A DNA stretch of 27,560 nt from CAIMZW01 sp037133095. Lineage in GTDB: Bacteria; Actinomycetota; Actinomycetes; Nanopelagicales; Nanopelagicaceae. The translations under genes and the position numbers were made by a program. The notes beneath the pieces were generated by a model. The model was not told the origin of the DNA. It searched no databases and saw nothing but the letters and a program-made list of their open reading frames with translations. Numbering within the stretch: position 1 is the first letter of the stretch; every line of letters begins with the position of its first letter. The stretch covers positions 1 to 27,560 of the forward strand of contig JBAXOT010000024.1 of NCBI GenBank assembly GCA_037133095.1, read 5' to 3'. Shown piece by piece: positions 8,033 to 15,606 of the stretch.

Positions 8033-11000
8033 TTACGAGATGGATTCGGATTCACGAAGTCGTTGTGAAATAACTTCACTTACCCCGTCACCACGCATGG
8101 TTACGCCATATAGCGAGTCTGCAATTTCCATCGTGCGCTTTTGGTGAGTGATGATGATGAGTTGAGATTTCTCCCGCAACTCTTCAAAAACGCCGAGCAA
8201 GCGACCTAGGTTGGTGTCATCAAGAGCCGCCTCAACTTCGTCCATGACATAAAAAGGACTTGGTCGGGCTTTAAAAATCGCAACCAGCATGGCAACTGCA
8301 ACGAGTGATCGCTCGCCGCCTGAGAGCAATGAGAGCCGCTTGATCCGCTTGCCTGGTGGTCGCGCTTCGACATCTACTCCGGAAGCCATTAAATCATCTG
8401 GATCCGTCAAAATGAGTCGCCCATCGCCACCGGGGAACAGTCGCGCAAAAATCGTTTCAAATTCCCGCGCGGTATCGGTGTAGGCCTCGAGGAAAATCTG
8501 TTGGACTTTGTCATCAACTTCTTTAATAATGTCTAAGAGATCGCGTCTGGTCTTTTTAAGATCCTCTAACTGCTCTGCGAGATATCGCAACCGCTCTTCC
8601 AATGCGGTGTACTCCTCGAGTGCCAATGGATTGATCTTGCCTAACATGTTAAGCGAGCGTTCAGCATGGATCAGTCGCTTTTCTTGCTGATCTCGGCGGT
8701 ACGGAATGAGCTCACCCGGAATGAAATTGCCTTCTTCATCTTCGATTAAAGTCGGAACATCATGTGAAGGACCGTACTCGCCCAGCAGAGTCGCCACATC
8801 GACGCCCAATTCTTCTACGGCTCGAAGTTCAAGTTGCTCGACTCGCATTCTCTGTTCGGCGCGAGCAATCTCATCGCGATGAACACTCGATGTAAGTTGA
8901 TCAAGTTCTTGGGATAGCTCTCGGCCGACGCCCCGAACCGCCAGGATTTCGCCTTCACGTTCGCTGCGCGAGGTGTCTAAGCGCTCGCGCTCGGTCGCGG
9001 CTTTGGAAATAGATAATTCAATTTGAATGAGTGCTTCGTAAGCAGCATCTGCAATGGATTGTGCTGTGACGGCTGCGATCGAACGAGCAGCTCGACGAGC
9101 AATTGCGCGCGTGGCCGCTTCACGTTCATTGCGAGCTGATTGTTCCAGCGAAAGTGCACGTTGGGTGACTGCGGTTAGGCGCTCTTCCAAGGTTCGTACT
9201 TGGAGTCGCGCTTCTACTTCATGCGACCTGGAGTCGGAGACTTGTGACCGCAGATCTTCAAGATGAGTAAAGTCTGGTTCCTCTGGCTCCTGTTGCGATT
9301 CAAATTGGTTTTGAGCGGCTTCGAGATCTCGCTCGTCCGAAGTTCGCTGGACCGTTGCCTCTACTAAGGAGGCCACGGCACGATCGACTTCTGCCTGAGC
9401 CGTCTTAACATTTTGTCCAGCCACAGCCATCTGTTCGGCCAAGCCAGACATACGTGCATCAGAGTCATTTAATTTGGCGAGATTTTGTTCAAATTCCTGC
9501 TTGAGGGTCGCTACACGATCGGTGGCACGAACAACATCAAAAGTGATTCGTTCGCAGGTGGCAACAATCTCATGTAACTCGGTTTGGGTCTTTTCAACTA
9601 ATGCTGAAATTTCAATAGTCGAATTCTGCTGCGCCGACCCGCCTCGAACTCGGAAGGCACTGAGGATGTCGCCGTCACGAGTGACCGCAATCGCCTTCGG
9701 AAGGAGTCGCAATAATTCCTCAGCACTCGACAAATCTTCGACTGCAACGAAGTCACGCAGAATGTGAGAGATGGCCGCGGAAATTTCTGATGATGCGATC
9801 AGAGATGCCAACGAGGTAAAACCAGCCGGCAGCGCAAGTTCGCTGGTCGGTTCAGAAGATTCAATCACGAGCAACTCTGATTGACCAGCGCTCTCGCTCT
9901 TGAGAATAGTTAAGGCCGAAACCGCGGCGTGAAGATCGGAAACGACAACCGCATCGGCCAGCGGACCAAGCGCTGCGGCAACTGCAGCCTCCCACCCGTG
10001 GGAAACTGAGATGAGTGCGGCAATCCGGCCCCGAACCTGGATGTCTCCACGACCAGAGAGCAAAGTTGCCGAGCCATCACGGTGGACCAAACTCTCTTGC
10101 AGCGCGGTCAATCTGGCTTCCAAGCCAGAACGTAGACGTTCAGCGCTTTGACCGCTGGTTTGCAATTCAGATAGCGCACGATTGGCGACTTCCAGCGCGC
10201 TCTTTGAACTTTCAAAGTCTCGATCCAGATCCGGTTCGTGAGAATCGAGTCCGGCAATTTCGGTTTCTAGAAGGGCAAATTCCTCTTGAAAACCTTTGAG
10301 GCGATCGGCCGCATCTGCTTGGGATTTTGTCAGGCGGGCAATCTCGGCATTTGTCGCATCGATACGTGAACGCAAGCCATTGATATGACCCTCTTGGCGC
10401 GCAGTTCCTTCGCGTTGGTCTGCGATGGCTCGAAGTGCCGCAGAGACTCGATTTTCTTCGAGAGCTAATTGACCTTCTAAATTACGTAGCGCCGAAGTCG
10501 CAGCAGTTAAATTGGCTTTATCGGTGGCTACTTCAGCCATCAATACGCTCTCTTCGGCATGAAGGGTTCGAGCTTCGGCTTCCATCGATTCTGGATCTCG
10601 ACCTGACTGCCGTGCTTCTTCGCCATCTTCGGCTAAGAAGCGAGCGCGTTCGGAGGCCAGGTTTTGGACGCCGCGAAATTTCTCACGTTGAGCAGTCAGT
10701 TTGTAATAGTTTTCTTGGGCCCTAATAAGAAGTGGATTTTCTTCGGCGGCCAATCGATCTAATTCTTCTTCTCGCGCACGGGCTTGATTCAGTGCGGCAT
10801 CCACTCCATTTTTGCGAACGCGGAGCGCCGTTTCATCCGCTACCTCCGCATCGAGTGTGGTCTTGAGCTGAATGAGATCATCTGCCAGTAAACGCAATTT
10901 GGAATCGCGCAGATCAGATTGAATAGTGGAGGCCTTGCGAGCTACTTCGGCTTGTTTCCCCAGAGGCTTTAATTGGCGGCGCAACTCCACCGTCAGATCT

Positions 11001-11575
11001 TGGATTCGCGCCAAGTTGGCCTGCATCGAATCAAGTTTTCGAAGCGCCTTCTCTTTGCGCTTGCGGTGCTTGAGTACCCCAGCCGCCTCTTCTATGAAGG
11101 CGCGCCGCTCTTCTGGATTTGCCAACAAAATGGCATCGAGTTGGCCCTGTCCGACAATGACATGCATCTCGCGACCAATACCGCTGTCGCTGAGAAGTTC
11201 TTGGATATCGAGCAATCGCGTGGTGTCGCCGTTGAGTTGATACTCACTAGTGCCGTTGCGAAAGAGGATTCTCGTAATGGTGACTTCGGCAAACTCAATC
11301 GGCAGGGTTCCGGAAGTGTTATCAATCGTCACGCTGACTTCGGCGCGACCTAGCGGAGCTCGACCCGTGGTTCCGGCAAAGATAACATCCTCCATTTTGC
11401 CACCACGCAGAGACTTTGCCCCTTGCTCGCCCATGACCCATGAAAGAGCATCGACAACGTTGCTCTTGCCAGAACCATTCGGGCCAACAACGCAGGTAAT
11501 CCCAGGCTCAAAGTTCAAACTGGTCGAAGATGCGAAGGATTTGAAGCCCTTGAGGGTCATACTCTTCAAATACAC
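8033..11575 (-). CDS. smc: Chromosome segregation ATPase SMC
   Basis: SMC dimers form ring-shaped complexes that compact and separate the chromosome. At 1180 residues the length is standard. Visible parts are the N-terminal ATPase half with Walker A GPNGSGKSNV (31-40), a coiled coil, a hinge near 500-640, the returning coiled coil, and the C-terminal ATPase half with signature LSGGERSL (from 1084) and Walker B FYVMDEVEAALDD (Asp1112-Glu1113). The start is GTG at 11575, giving MYLKSMTLKGFKSFA, the family N-terminus. The first internal ATG would remove conserved residues. It lies between mutM and ftsY on the same strand. The partner genes scpA and scpB are not in the window. Confidence 0.97.
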   Translation of the reverse strand: MYLKSMTLKGFKSFASSTSLNFEPGITCVVGPNGSGKSNVVDALSWVMGEQGAKSLRGGKMEDVIFAGTTGRAPLGRAEVSVTIDNTSGTLPIEFAEVTITRILFRNGTSEYQLNGDTTRLLDIQELLSDSGIGREMHVIVGQGQLDAILLANPEERRAFIEEAAGVLKHRKRKEKALRKLDSMQANLARIQDLTVELRRQLKPLGKQAEVARKASTIQSDLRDSKLRLLADDLIQLKTTLDAEVADETALRVRKNGVDAALNQARAREEELDRLAAEENPLLIRAQENYYKLTAQREKFRGVQNLASERARFLAEDGEEARQSGRDPESMEAEARTLHAEESVLMAEVATDKANLTAATSALRNLEGQLALEENRVSAALRAIADQREGTARQEGHINGLRSRIDATNAEIARLTKSQADAADRLKGFQEEFALLETEIAGLDSHEPDLDRDFESSKSALEVANRALSELQTSGQSAERLRSGLEARLTALQESLVHRDGSATLLSGRGDIQVRGRIAALISVSHGWEAAVAAALGPLADAVVVSDLHAAVSALTILKSESAGQSELLVIESSEPTSELALPAGFTSLASLIASSEISAAISHILRDFVAVEDLSSAEELLRLLPKAIAVTRDGDILSAFRVRGGSAQQNSTIEISALVEKTQTELHEIVATCERITFDVVRATDRVATLKQEFEQNLAKLNDSDARMSGLAEQMAVAGQNVKTAQAEVDRAVASLVEATVQRTSDERDLEAAQNQFESQQEPEEPDFTHLEDLRSQVSDSRSHEVEARLQVRTLEERLTAVTQRALSLEQSARNEREAATRAIARRAARSIAAVTAQSIADAAYEALIQIELSISKAATERERLDTSRSEREGEILAVRGVGRELSQELDQLTSSVHRDEIARAEQRMRVEQLELRAVEELGVDVATLLGEYGPSHDVPTLIEDEEGNFIPGELIPYRRDQQEKRLIHAERSLNMLGKINPLALEEYTALEERLRYLAEQLEDLKKTRRDLLDIIKEVDDKVQQIFLEAYTDTAREFETIFARLFPGGDGRLILTDPDDLMASGVDVEARPPGKRIKRLSLLSGGERSLVAVAMLVAIFKARPSPFYVMDEVEAALDDTNLGRLLGVFEELREKSQLIIITHQKRTMEIADSLYGVTMRGDGVSEVISQRLRESESIS

Positions 11576-11656
11576 GGGGAAAACCTACCGCCCTTCGGGG
11601 TTCTCCCTAAGCCAGTGCCTCGGATTGCGCGCAGTTTTTTCCCTAGGCCAGACAAA

Positions 11657-12502
11657 TTAAGGTTTCTGGCAATGCAAACAGAGGTGCGATGAGCGGTTTG
11701 CGAAGGCAATTCGAGCAATCGGCCGCCCGCATCGGGCACAGGGCTGCCCTTCCCGGCCATATACCGCCAGATAGCGTTCGAAATAGCCGCTCTCGCCATT
11801 AACGTTGGTGTACAGCGAATCAAATGAAGTCCCGCCTTGATCCAGCGCGGATTGCATAATTTTCCTAGCCGAATCCAGGAGAGATCGAACGCGCCCAGCC
11901 GATAGTTCGAGACAGGCGCTCTCTGGATGAATTTTCGCCGCCCAGAGCGCCTCATCTGCGTAAATATTGCCGATTCCACTGACGAGAGATTGATCCAACA
12001 GAGCGCGCTTGATCTGAGTTCGTTTGCCTCGAATTCGCCGCACGGTTGCGGCAAGGTCGAAGTCCGGGTCAAAGAGATCCAAGGAGATGTGGCTGACCAA
12101 ACTGGGGATGGGAGCGATCGCAGGCTCCAGCGCCAGCCAGCCAAAGGTGCGCTGATCCAGAAAACTGAGGATGAACTCTCCGACCGCCGGATGGTGCAGG
12201 CTAAATCTGGCGCGAAGATGCGGATGAAGCGACGAGCCCACTTCGTTGATACGAAATTGTCCGCTCATACCAAGATGTGCGATTAAGTATTGCGGACCTT
12301 GATCTCTTTCCAGGGTCAGCCACAAGAACTTCCCTCGTCGATTCACCCGGGCAATCTGCGCTTCAGCTGCCTGCGTGAGCGCAAGGATTGATGCAGGGTT
12401 GGTGACCCGAGGATGGAGCGGTTCTATTTCTGTGATGGTGCTTCCGACGACTCGCGTTGCGAGTCCAAGCCGAACAGTTTCTACTTCTGGTAATTCAGGC
12501 AT
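11657..12502 (-). CDS. mutM: Formamidopyrimidine-DNA glycosylase (Fpg)
   Basis: MutM removes oxidised purines such as 8-oxoguanine and nicks the abasic site. Its 281 residues begin with the catalytic MPELPEVETV (Pro2 nucleophile, Glu3). Lys58 lies in RRGKF, and the helix-two-turn-helix region carries SLVSGIGNIYADEALW. A C-terminal zinc finger has Cys255, Cys258, Cys275 and Cys278 with the conserved Arg270 between them. All key residues are present. It starts 15 bases after the rnc stop and precedes smc with an 81-base gap that shows no clear terminator. The rnc-mutM-smc-ftsY order is conserved in actinobacteria. Confidence 0.97.
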   Translation of the reverse strand: MPELPEVETVRLGLATRVVGSTITEIEPLHPRVTNPASILALTQAAEAQIARVNRRGKFLWLTLERDQGPQYLIAHLGMSGQFRINEVGSSLHPHLRARFSLHHPAVGEFILSFLDQRTFGWLALEPAIAPIPSLVSHISLDLFDPDFDLAATVRRIRGKRTQIKRALLDQSLVSGIGNIYADEALWAAKIHPESACLELSAGRVRSLLDSARKIMQSALDQGGTSFDSLYTNVNGESGYFERYLAVYGREGQPCARCGRPIARIAFANRSSHLCLHCQKP

Positions 12503-12517
12503 TTCGCGTCGGTGAAT

Positions 12518-13195
12518 TTAGATCCGGGGCAAAAGAGCGTCATAAGCCAAGCGAGCCGCAATTTGTTCGGCCTCCCGTTTGCTCTTACCCTGGCCAGGTT
12601 CGAATTTCTCACCTGAAAGCACCGCCCATGCTGTGAAACTTTTATCGTGGTCGGGACCGCTCTCGGCGATCTCATAATCAGGTGCTGTTAATCCTCGAGC
12701 CGCAGCCAACTCTTGCAGCGCCGTCTTGCCATCCAGACCAATTCCTTGACTGTGCGCATTATCGATAGCAGGCTTGATCCACTTGAGAATTATTCTTGCG
12801 GTTTCGGCAAAACCAAATTGGATATAAATAGCCCCGATGAGCGCCTCAAGCGCGTCGGCCAAAATGGAATTCTTCTCCCGGCCGCCGCTGCTCTCTTCAC
12901 CTTTGCCGATTAATAAATATTCGCCCAAATTTAATTCTCGGGCGATCAATGCGAGCGCGCGCATATTGACAACACCTGATCGCAACGGCGAAAGTCGGCT
13001 CTCATCGAGATCGGGAAATTTGGCGTAGAGCTCTTCAGTAACTACCAAGCCCAAAACGCTATCGCCCAAGAATTCCAGGCGTTCATTTGTGGGTAAACCA
13101 CCAAACTCATAAGCATAAGAGCGGTGGGTGAAGGCTAATTGTAAATACTCATCCTTAACCGTGATGCCAAGGACATCAGTCAGACGAGAGTACAG
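12518..13195 (-). CDS. rnc: Ribonuclease III, apparently started at CTG
   Basis: RNase III cuts double-stranded RNA in rRNA processing and regulation. The reading frame contains LAFTHRSYAYEFGGLPTNER followed by LEFLGDSVLG, the acidic residues Glu38, Glu41, Asp45, Asp114 and Glu117, and a C-terminal dsRNA-binding domain (about 150-225). No ATG, GTG or TTG occurs in frame between the upstream stop near 13257 and this conserved core; the first TTG (13069) lies inside LEFLGDS and would destroy the enzyme. The best start is CTG at 13195, five bases after GAGGT, giving 225 residues with active-site numbers equal to those of E. coli. It begins just past the rpmF stop (TGA at 13197-13199), so translation is probably coupled. 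The gene is certain; the start is inferred. Confidence 0.9.
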   Translation of the reverse strand: MYSRLTDVLGITVKDEYLQLAFTHRSYAYEFGGLPTNERLEFLGDSVLGLVVTEELYAKFPDLDESRLSPLRSGVVNMRALALIARELNLGEYLLIGKGEESSGGREKNSILADALEALIGAIYIQFGFAETARIILKWIKPAIDNAHSQGIGLDGKTALQELAAARGLTAPDYEIAESGPDHDKSFTAWAVLSGEKFEPGQGKSKREAEQIAARLAYDALLPRI

Positions 13196-13196
13196 A

Positions 13197-13370
13197 TCAG
13201 ACCTCGAGAACCTGTCGGCGGTTATAGGTTCCGCAGGTAGGACATGCCGTGTGGGTCAACTTTGGTTGTTGGCACTGTGGGCAATTTGCCAAGGTCGCTG
13301 GTGTGGTTTTCCACGAGCTACGGCGATGGCGGGTGCGAGAACGGGACATCTTTCGCTTTGGAACTGGCAC
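13197..13370 (-). CDS. rpmF: 50S ribosomal protein L32
   Basis: L32 is a small protein of the large ribosomal subunit. Read from GTG at 13370, the 57 residues start VPVPKRKMSRSRTRHRRSSW and match the family length and N-terminus (MAVPKRKMSRS). Four cysteines in two CxxC pairs (30/33 and 43/46) mark the zinc-binding form. A longer reading frame runs upstream to 13406, but that extension is not part of L32. It lies between DUF177 (YceD) and rnc, an order conserved in many bacteria. Its stop overlaps the ribosome-site region of rnc. Confidence 0.95.
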   Translation of the reverse strand: MPVPKRKMSRSRTRHRRSSWKTTPATLANCPQCQQPKLTHTACPTCGTYNRRQVLEV

Positions 13371-13402
13371 GATAAACCCCTTCTCAAAAGGCGGATAGGT
13401 TG

Positions 13403-13417
13403 GCAAGAAGTTCTTGC
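13403..13417. repeat. Perfect 15-bp palindrome upstream of rpmF
   Basis: The sequence GCAAGAAGTTCTTGC is a perfect inverted repeat with 7-base arms around one central base, 33 bases before the rpmF start in the 92-base gap after DUF177. It could be a protein operator or, in RNA, a weak 5-bp hairpin. It does not match any operator I can name with confidence. Confidence 0.4.
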
Positions 13418-13452
13418 GAGAGGAGAAGTATCCCTCAAAGCTGGGCTAAAGT

Positions 13453-13471
13453 AAAAACGAAGCTAACTTCG
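13453..13471 (-). terminator. Weak terminator-like hairpin at the end of DUF177
   Basis: On the minus strand CGAAG-TTAG-CTTCG is followed directly by TTTTT. The stem is only five base pairs and overlaps the DUF177 stop codon. It may cause partial termination before rpmF, letting rpmF-rnc be driven separately, but it is too short to be a confident call. Confidence 0.35.
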
Positions 13472-14038
13472 GGGGCTCTTCCAGCCCTCCAGCCCCGACC
13501 AGCGAATATCAGTCACCTCGTGGGCATGATCTTCGGGGAGTTCACTCCATTTGATGCCACAAGATGGGCATAGGCCCGGACAATCTGGTTCGCAGAGTGG
13601 GTTGAGGGGCAGATTGAGAATGATGGCATCCCGAACCGAGGGTTCCAGGTCGATGAAATCACCTTCCATCGTCTTTACCCCATCGGCTTCATCTTCCTCA
13701 TCCACAGCCGGCGCCGTCTTCTTTGACTTCTTATGGCGGGGGTCTTCCTCGTATAGGAAAAGGTCCTGAAAAGATTCATCAATAGAAATTTCAACGGGAT
13801 CCAAACAGCGAGTGCACTCGCCAATGGCCTCGGCTTGAATTCGCCCAGTAGCCAAAATACCTTCGGCAACAGATTCCAAGCGCAGTTCGATATCGATGGG
13901 CTCGTAATCGGGAATCGAAATAACATCGAAACCGAGTGGCTCGTGGTCGGCTATCTCTAAGAAGAATTCCCGCATCTCGCCAGCACGCCGAGGTACATCG
14001 TGAGCATTGAATGTAAACGGAGTAATTGACGTGGCCAC
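13463..14038 (-). CDS. DUF177 / YceD family protein (23S rRNA accumulation)
   Basis: YceD/DUF177 proteins are linked to 23S rRNA accumulation and are usually encoded beside rpmF, as here. The 191 residues include the family CTRCLDPVEI segment in the middle and a C-terminal cysteine cluster in CEPDCPGLCPSCGIKW (four Cys, probably zinc-binding), with an acidic region between them. The start is GTG at 14038, just after the stop of the preceding gene, and gives the actinobacterial type N-terminus with HDVPRRAGEMREF. The molecular role is not firmly known; a part in 50S biogenesis is inferred from the family and its neighbours rpmF and rnc. Confidence 0.9.
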   Translation of the reverse strand: MATSITPFTFNAHDVPRRAGEMREFFLEIADHEPLGFDVISIPDYEPIDIELRLESVAEGILATGRIQAEAIGECTRCLDPVEISIDESFQDLFLYEEDPRHKKSKKTAPAVDEEDEADGVKTMEGDFIDLEPSVRDAIILNLPLNPLCEPDCPGLCPSCGIKWSELPEDHAHEVTDIRWSGLEGWKSPRS

Positions 14039-14042
14039 GGGG

Positions 14043-14519
14043 CTACTCGCCTAACTCTGCAAGCAAATGTTTTTCTTCCACGCCACCTAATCGATCGCGA
14101 CCACGGTTAACCACCTCAAGTGTCTTAGTGAGGATAACTTCGAGAGTAGCTAGTCGAGAATCAATATAGGACTCAATCTCTTCTCGTTCGCGCTTTGCCT
14201 GTTGATCTACCTCTTCCAAAATCCGCTCGGCCGCTTTTCTGGCAGCAGCGACGATTTCAGTTTGTTCAATCATGCGAGCAACTTCTTCGCGGCCCGAAGC
14301 AATTATTTGATCGCCACTCTGGCGGGCGTTTTCCAAAATCTGCTCTTGCTCTCGCAAAATAAATTGGGCTCGATCAAAGTCAACTGGGAGTGAAATTCGC
14401 ACTTGGTCGAGAATTTCTAGCATCTCGCCTCGGTGAACAACGCAACTTGCCGAGAGTGGAACTGACCTTGCTTCTTCAATCATTTTTATTGCCGAAGCAA
14501 CTTTCTCTATGACATCCAT
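14043..14519 (-). CDS. SepIVA/DivIVA-like coiled-coil protein
   Basis: These 158 residues are mostly helical and charged. A short N-terminal part (MDVIEKVASAIKMIEEARSV) and a LEILDQVRISLP segment are followed by a long coiled coil (about 50-145) rich in Glu, Arg and Ala. Such proteins are often mislabelled ATP synthase subunit b. The position directly before DUF177, rpmF and rnc matches M. tuberculosis Rv2927c, the homologue of the mycobacterial septation protein SepIVA (recalled, not searched). It is shorter than the mycobacterial protein, which is about 245 residues. A role in septum placement or polar envelope synthesis is inferred from position and the LEILDQVRxxLP motif. The start is ATG with GGGG upstream, 11 bases after coaD. 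Confidence 0.75.
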   Translation of the reverse strand: MDVIEKVASAIKMIEEARSVPLSASCVVHRGEMLEILDQVRISLPVDFDRAQFILREQEQILENARQSGDQIIASGREEVARMIEQTEIVAAARKAAERILEEVDQQAKREREEIESYIDSRLATLEVILTKTLEVVNRGRDRLGGVEEKHLLAELGE

Positions 14520-14530
14520 CTTTTACCCCA

Positions 14531-15022
14531 CTACTTTGATTCGGAATTGCGGGCAATTCGAGCTTTAAGCAAATCAACGACGCTTGGCGGTAAATAACTG
14601 GTGACGTCGCCGCCATAGCTGGCGACCTCTTTCACCAGGGAGGAAGAGAGGAAGGAATGTGCGGGTGCCGTGGACATGAAAAGCGTCTCGACACCTTGTA
14701 ATTGATAATTAATTTGAGACATCTGAAGTTCGTAATCAAAGTCGGTAATCGCGCGTAAGCCTTTGACAATCGTGGGGATTTGATTCTTCTTGCAATAATC
14801 AACTAAAAGCCCCGACCAAGAATCCACGACCACATTGGGGTAGGCCGTCACAACGTTTCTAATCATCTCTATGCGTTCTTCCACCGTGAATAAGGTTTTC
14901 TTAGTTTGATTAACCAAAACCGCGATCACCACTTCATCAAAGAGCGCGCTGGCACGGGCCACGATATCGAGATGTCCGAAAGTAATTGGGTCAAAGGAAC
15001 CAGGGCAAACAACTCTTCTCAC
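14531..15022 (-). CDS. coaD: Phosphopantetheine adenylyltransferase
   Basis: CoaD transfers AMP from ATP to 4'-phosphopantetheine, the fourth step of coenzyme A synthesis. The 163 residues match the family length. Motifs are CPGSFDPITFGHLDI, with the nucleotidyltransferase signature TFGH (14-17), KGLRAITDFDYELQM in the middle and SSSLVKEVASYGG near the end. It starts with GTG, which overlaps the rsmD stop in a GTGA arrangement, so the two are translationally coupled. The rsmD-coaD pair is widespread in bacteria. Confidence 0.97.
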   Translation of the reverse strand: MRRVVCPGSFDPITFGHLDIVARASALFDEVVIAVLVNQTKKTLFTVEERIEMIRNVVTAYPNVVVDSWSGLLVDYCKKNQIPTIVKGLRAITDFDYELQMSQINYQLQGVETLFMSTAPAHSFLSSSLVKEVASYGGDVTSYLPPSVVDLLKARIARNSESK

Positions 15023-15594
15023 GGCAAAACGCTAGCAGAATAGCCGCCATAGAAGATACTTCCCTGTCCATACGAGCGAATCTTCTCTAAGGCAAAGGGC
15101 GCTGGCCAGGTAAATGGATTGCTCTTGGTGGCTCGCTCAATCGCGATAATTCCTCGTGGTTGGAGCAGTTTGTAGAGATGGATATCTGAAAGCATCTTTT
15201 CAATAGTTTCATTGGCAATCTCATATGGCGGGTCCATAAAAATTATGTCGTACTCAACTCCTCGATTTTCCTGAACAAAAACAATTGCCGACATTTTGAA
15301 GCAGTGCACCTGAGTGCTTTCATGAGGAACGAGGTTGAAATTCTTCATGCAGACCGCCGCCGCATTCTCATCTTTTTCCACCGCATGCACTTGAGTGGCA
15401 CCGCGCGACAACGCCTCAACTCCGACGGCTCCGGTGCCCGCAAAGAGATCAAGGATGTGAAGTTCATTCATCGAACCAAATTCCGATTCCAATGAGGAGA
15501 AGAGACCCTCTCGAGCGCGATCCGATGTTGGTCGAGTGTTATGAGTCGGCGAAAACAAGGTTTTCCCTTTGCTCATCCCGGCAATGATTCTCAT
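15019..15594 (-). CDS. rsmD: 16S rRNA (guanine966-N2)-methyltransferase
   Basis: RsmD methylates G966 of 16S rRNA in the assembled 30S subunit, using S-adenosylmethionine. The 191 residues show the SAM-binding motif LDLFAGTGAVGVEAL (48-62) and the catalytic DPPY motif (122-125). The N-terminus MRIIAGMSKGKTL and the RPTSDRAREGLFSSL segment are diagnostic. A very strong ribosome site (GGGGGAGGAAGT) precedes the ATG. It begins 12 bases after recG and overlaps coaD by four bases. Confidence 0.96.
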   Translation of the reverse strand: MRIIAGMSKGKTLFSPTHNTRPTSDRAREGLFSSLESEFGSMNELHILDLFAGTGAVGVEALSRGATQVHAVEKDENAAAVCMKNFNLVPHESTQVHCFKMSAIVFVQENRGVEYDIIFMDPPYEIANETIEKMLSDIHLYKLLQPRGIIAIERATKSNPFTWPAPFALEKIRSYGQGSIFYGGYSASVLP

Positions 15595-15606
15595 ACTTCC
15601 TCCCCC

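Noticed and set aside
12518..13069. RNase III starting at the TTG at 13069
   Set aside because: It would cut into LEFLGDS and lose essential N-terminal residues that are encoded in frame upstream.
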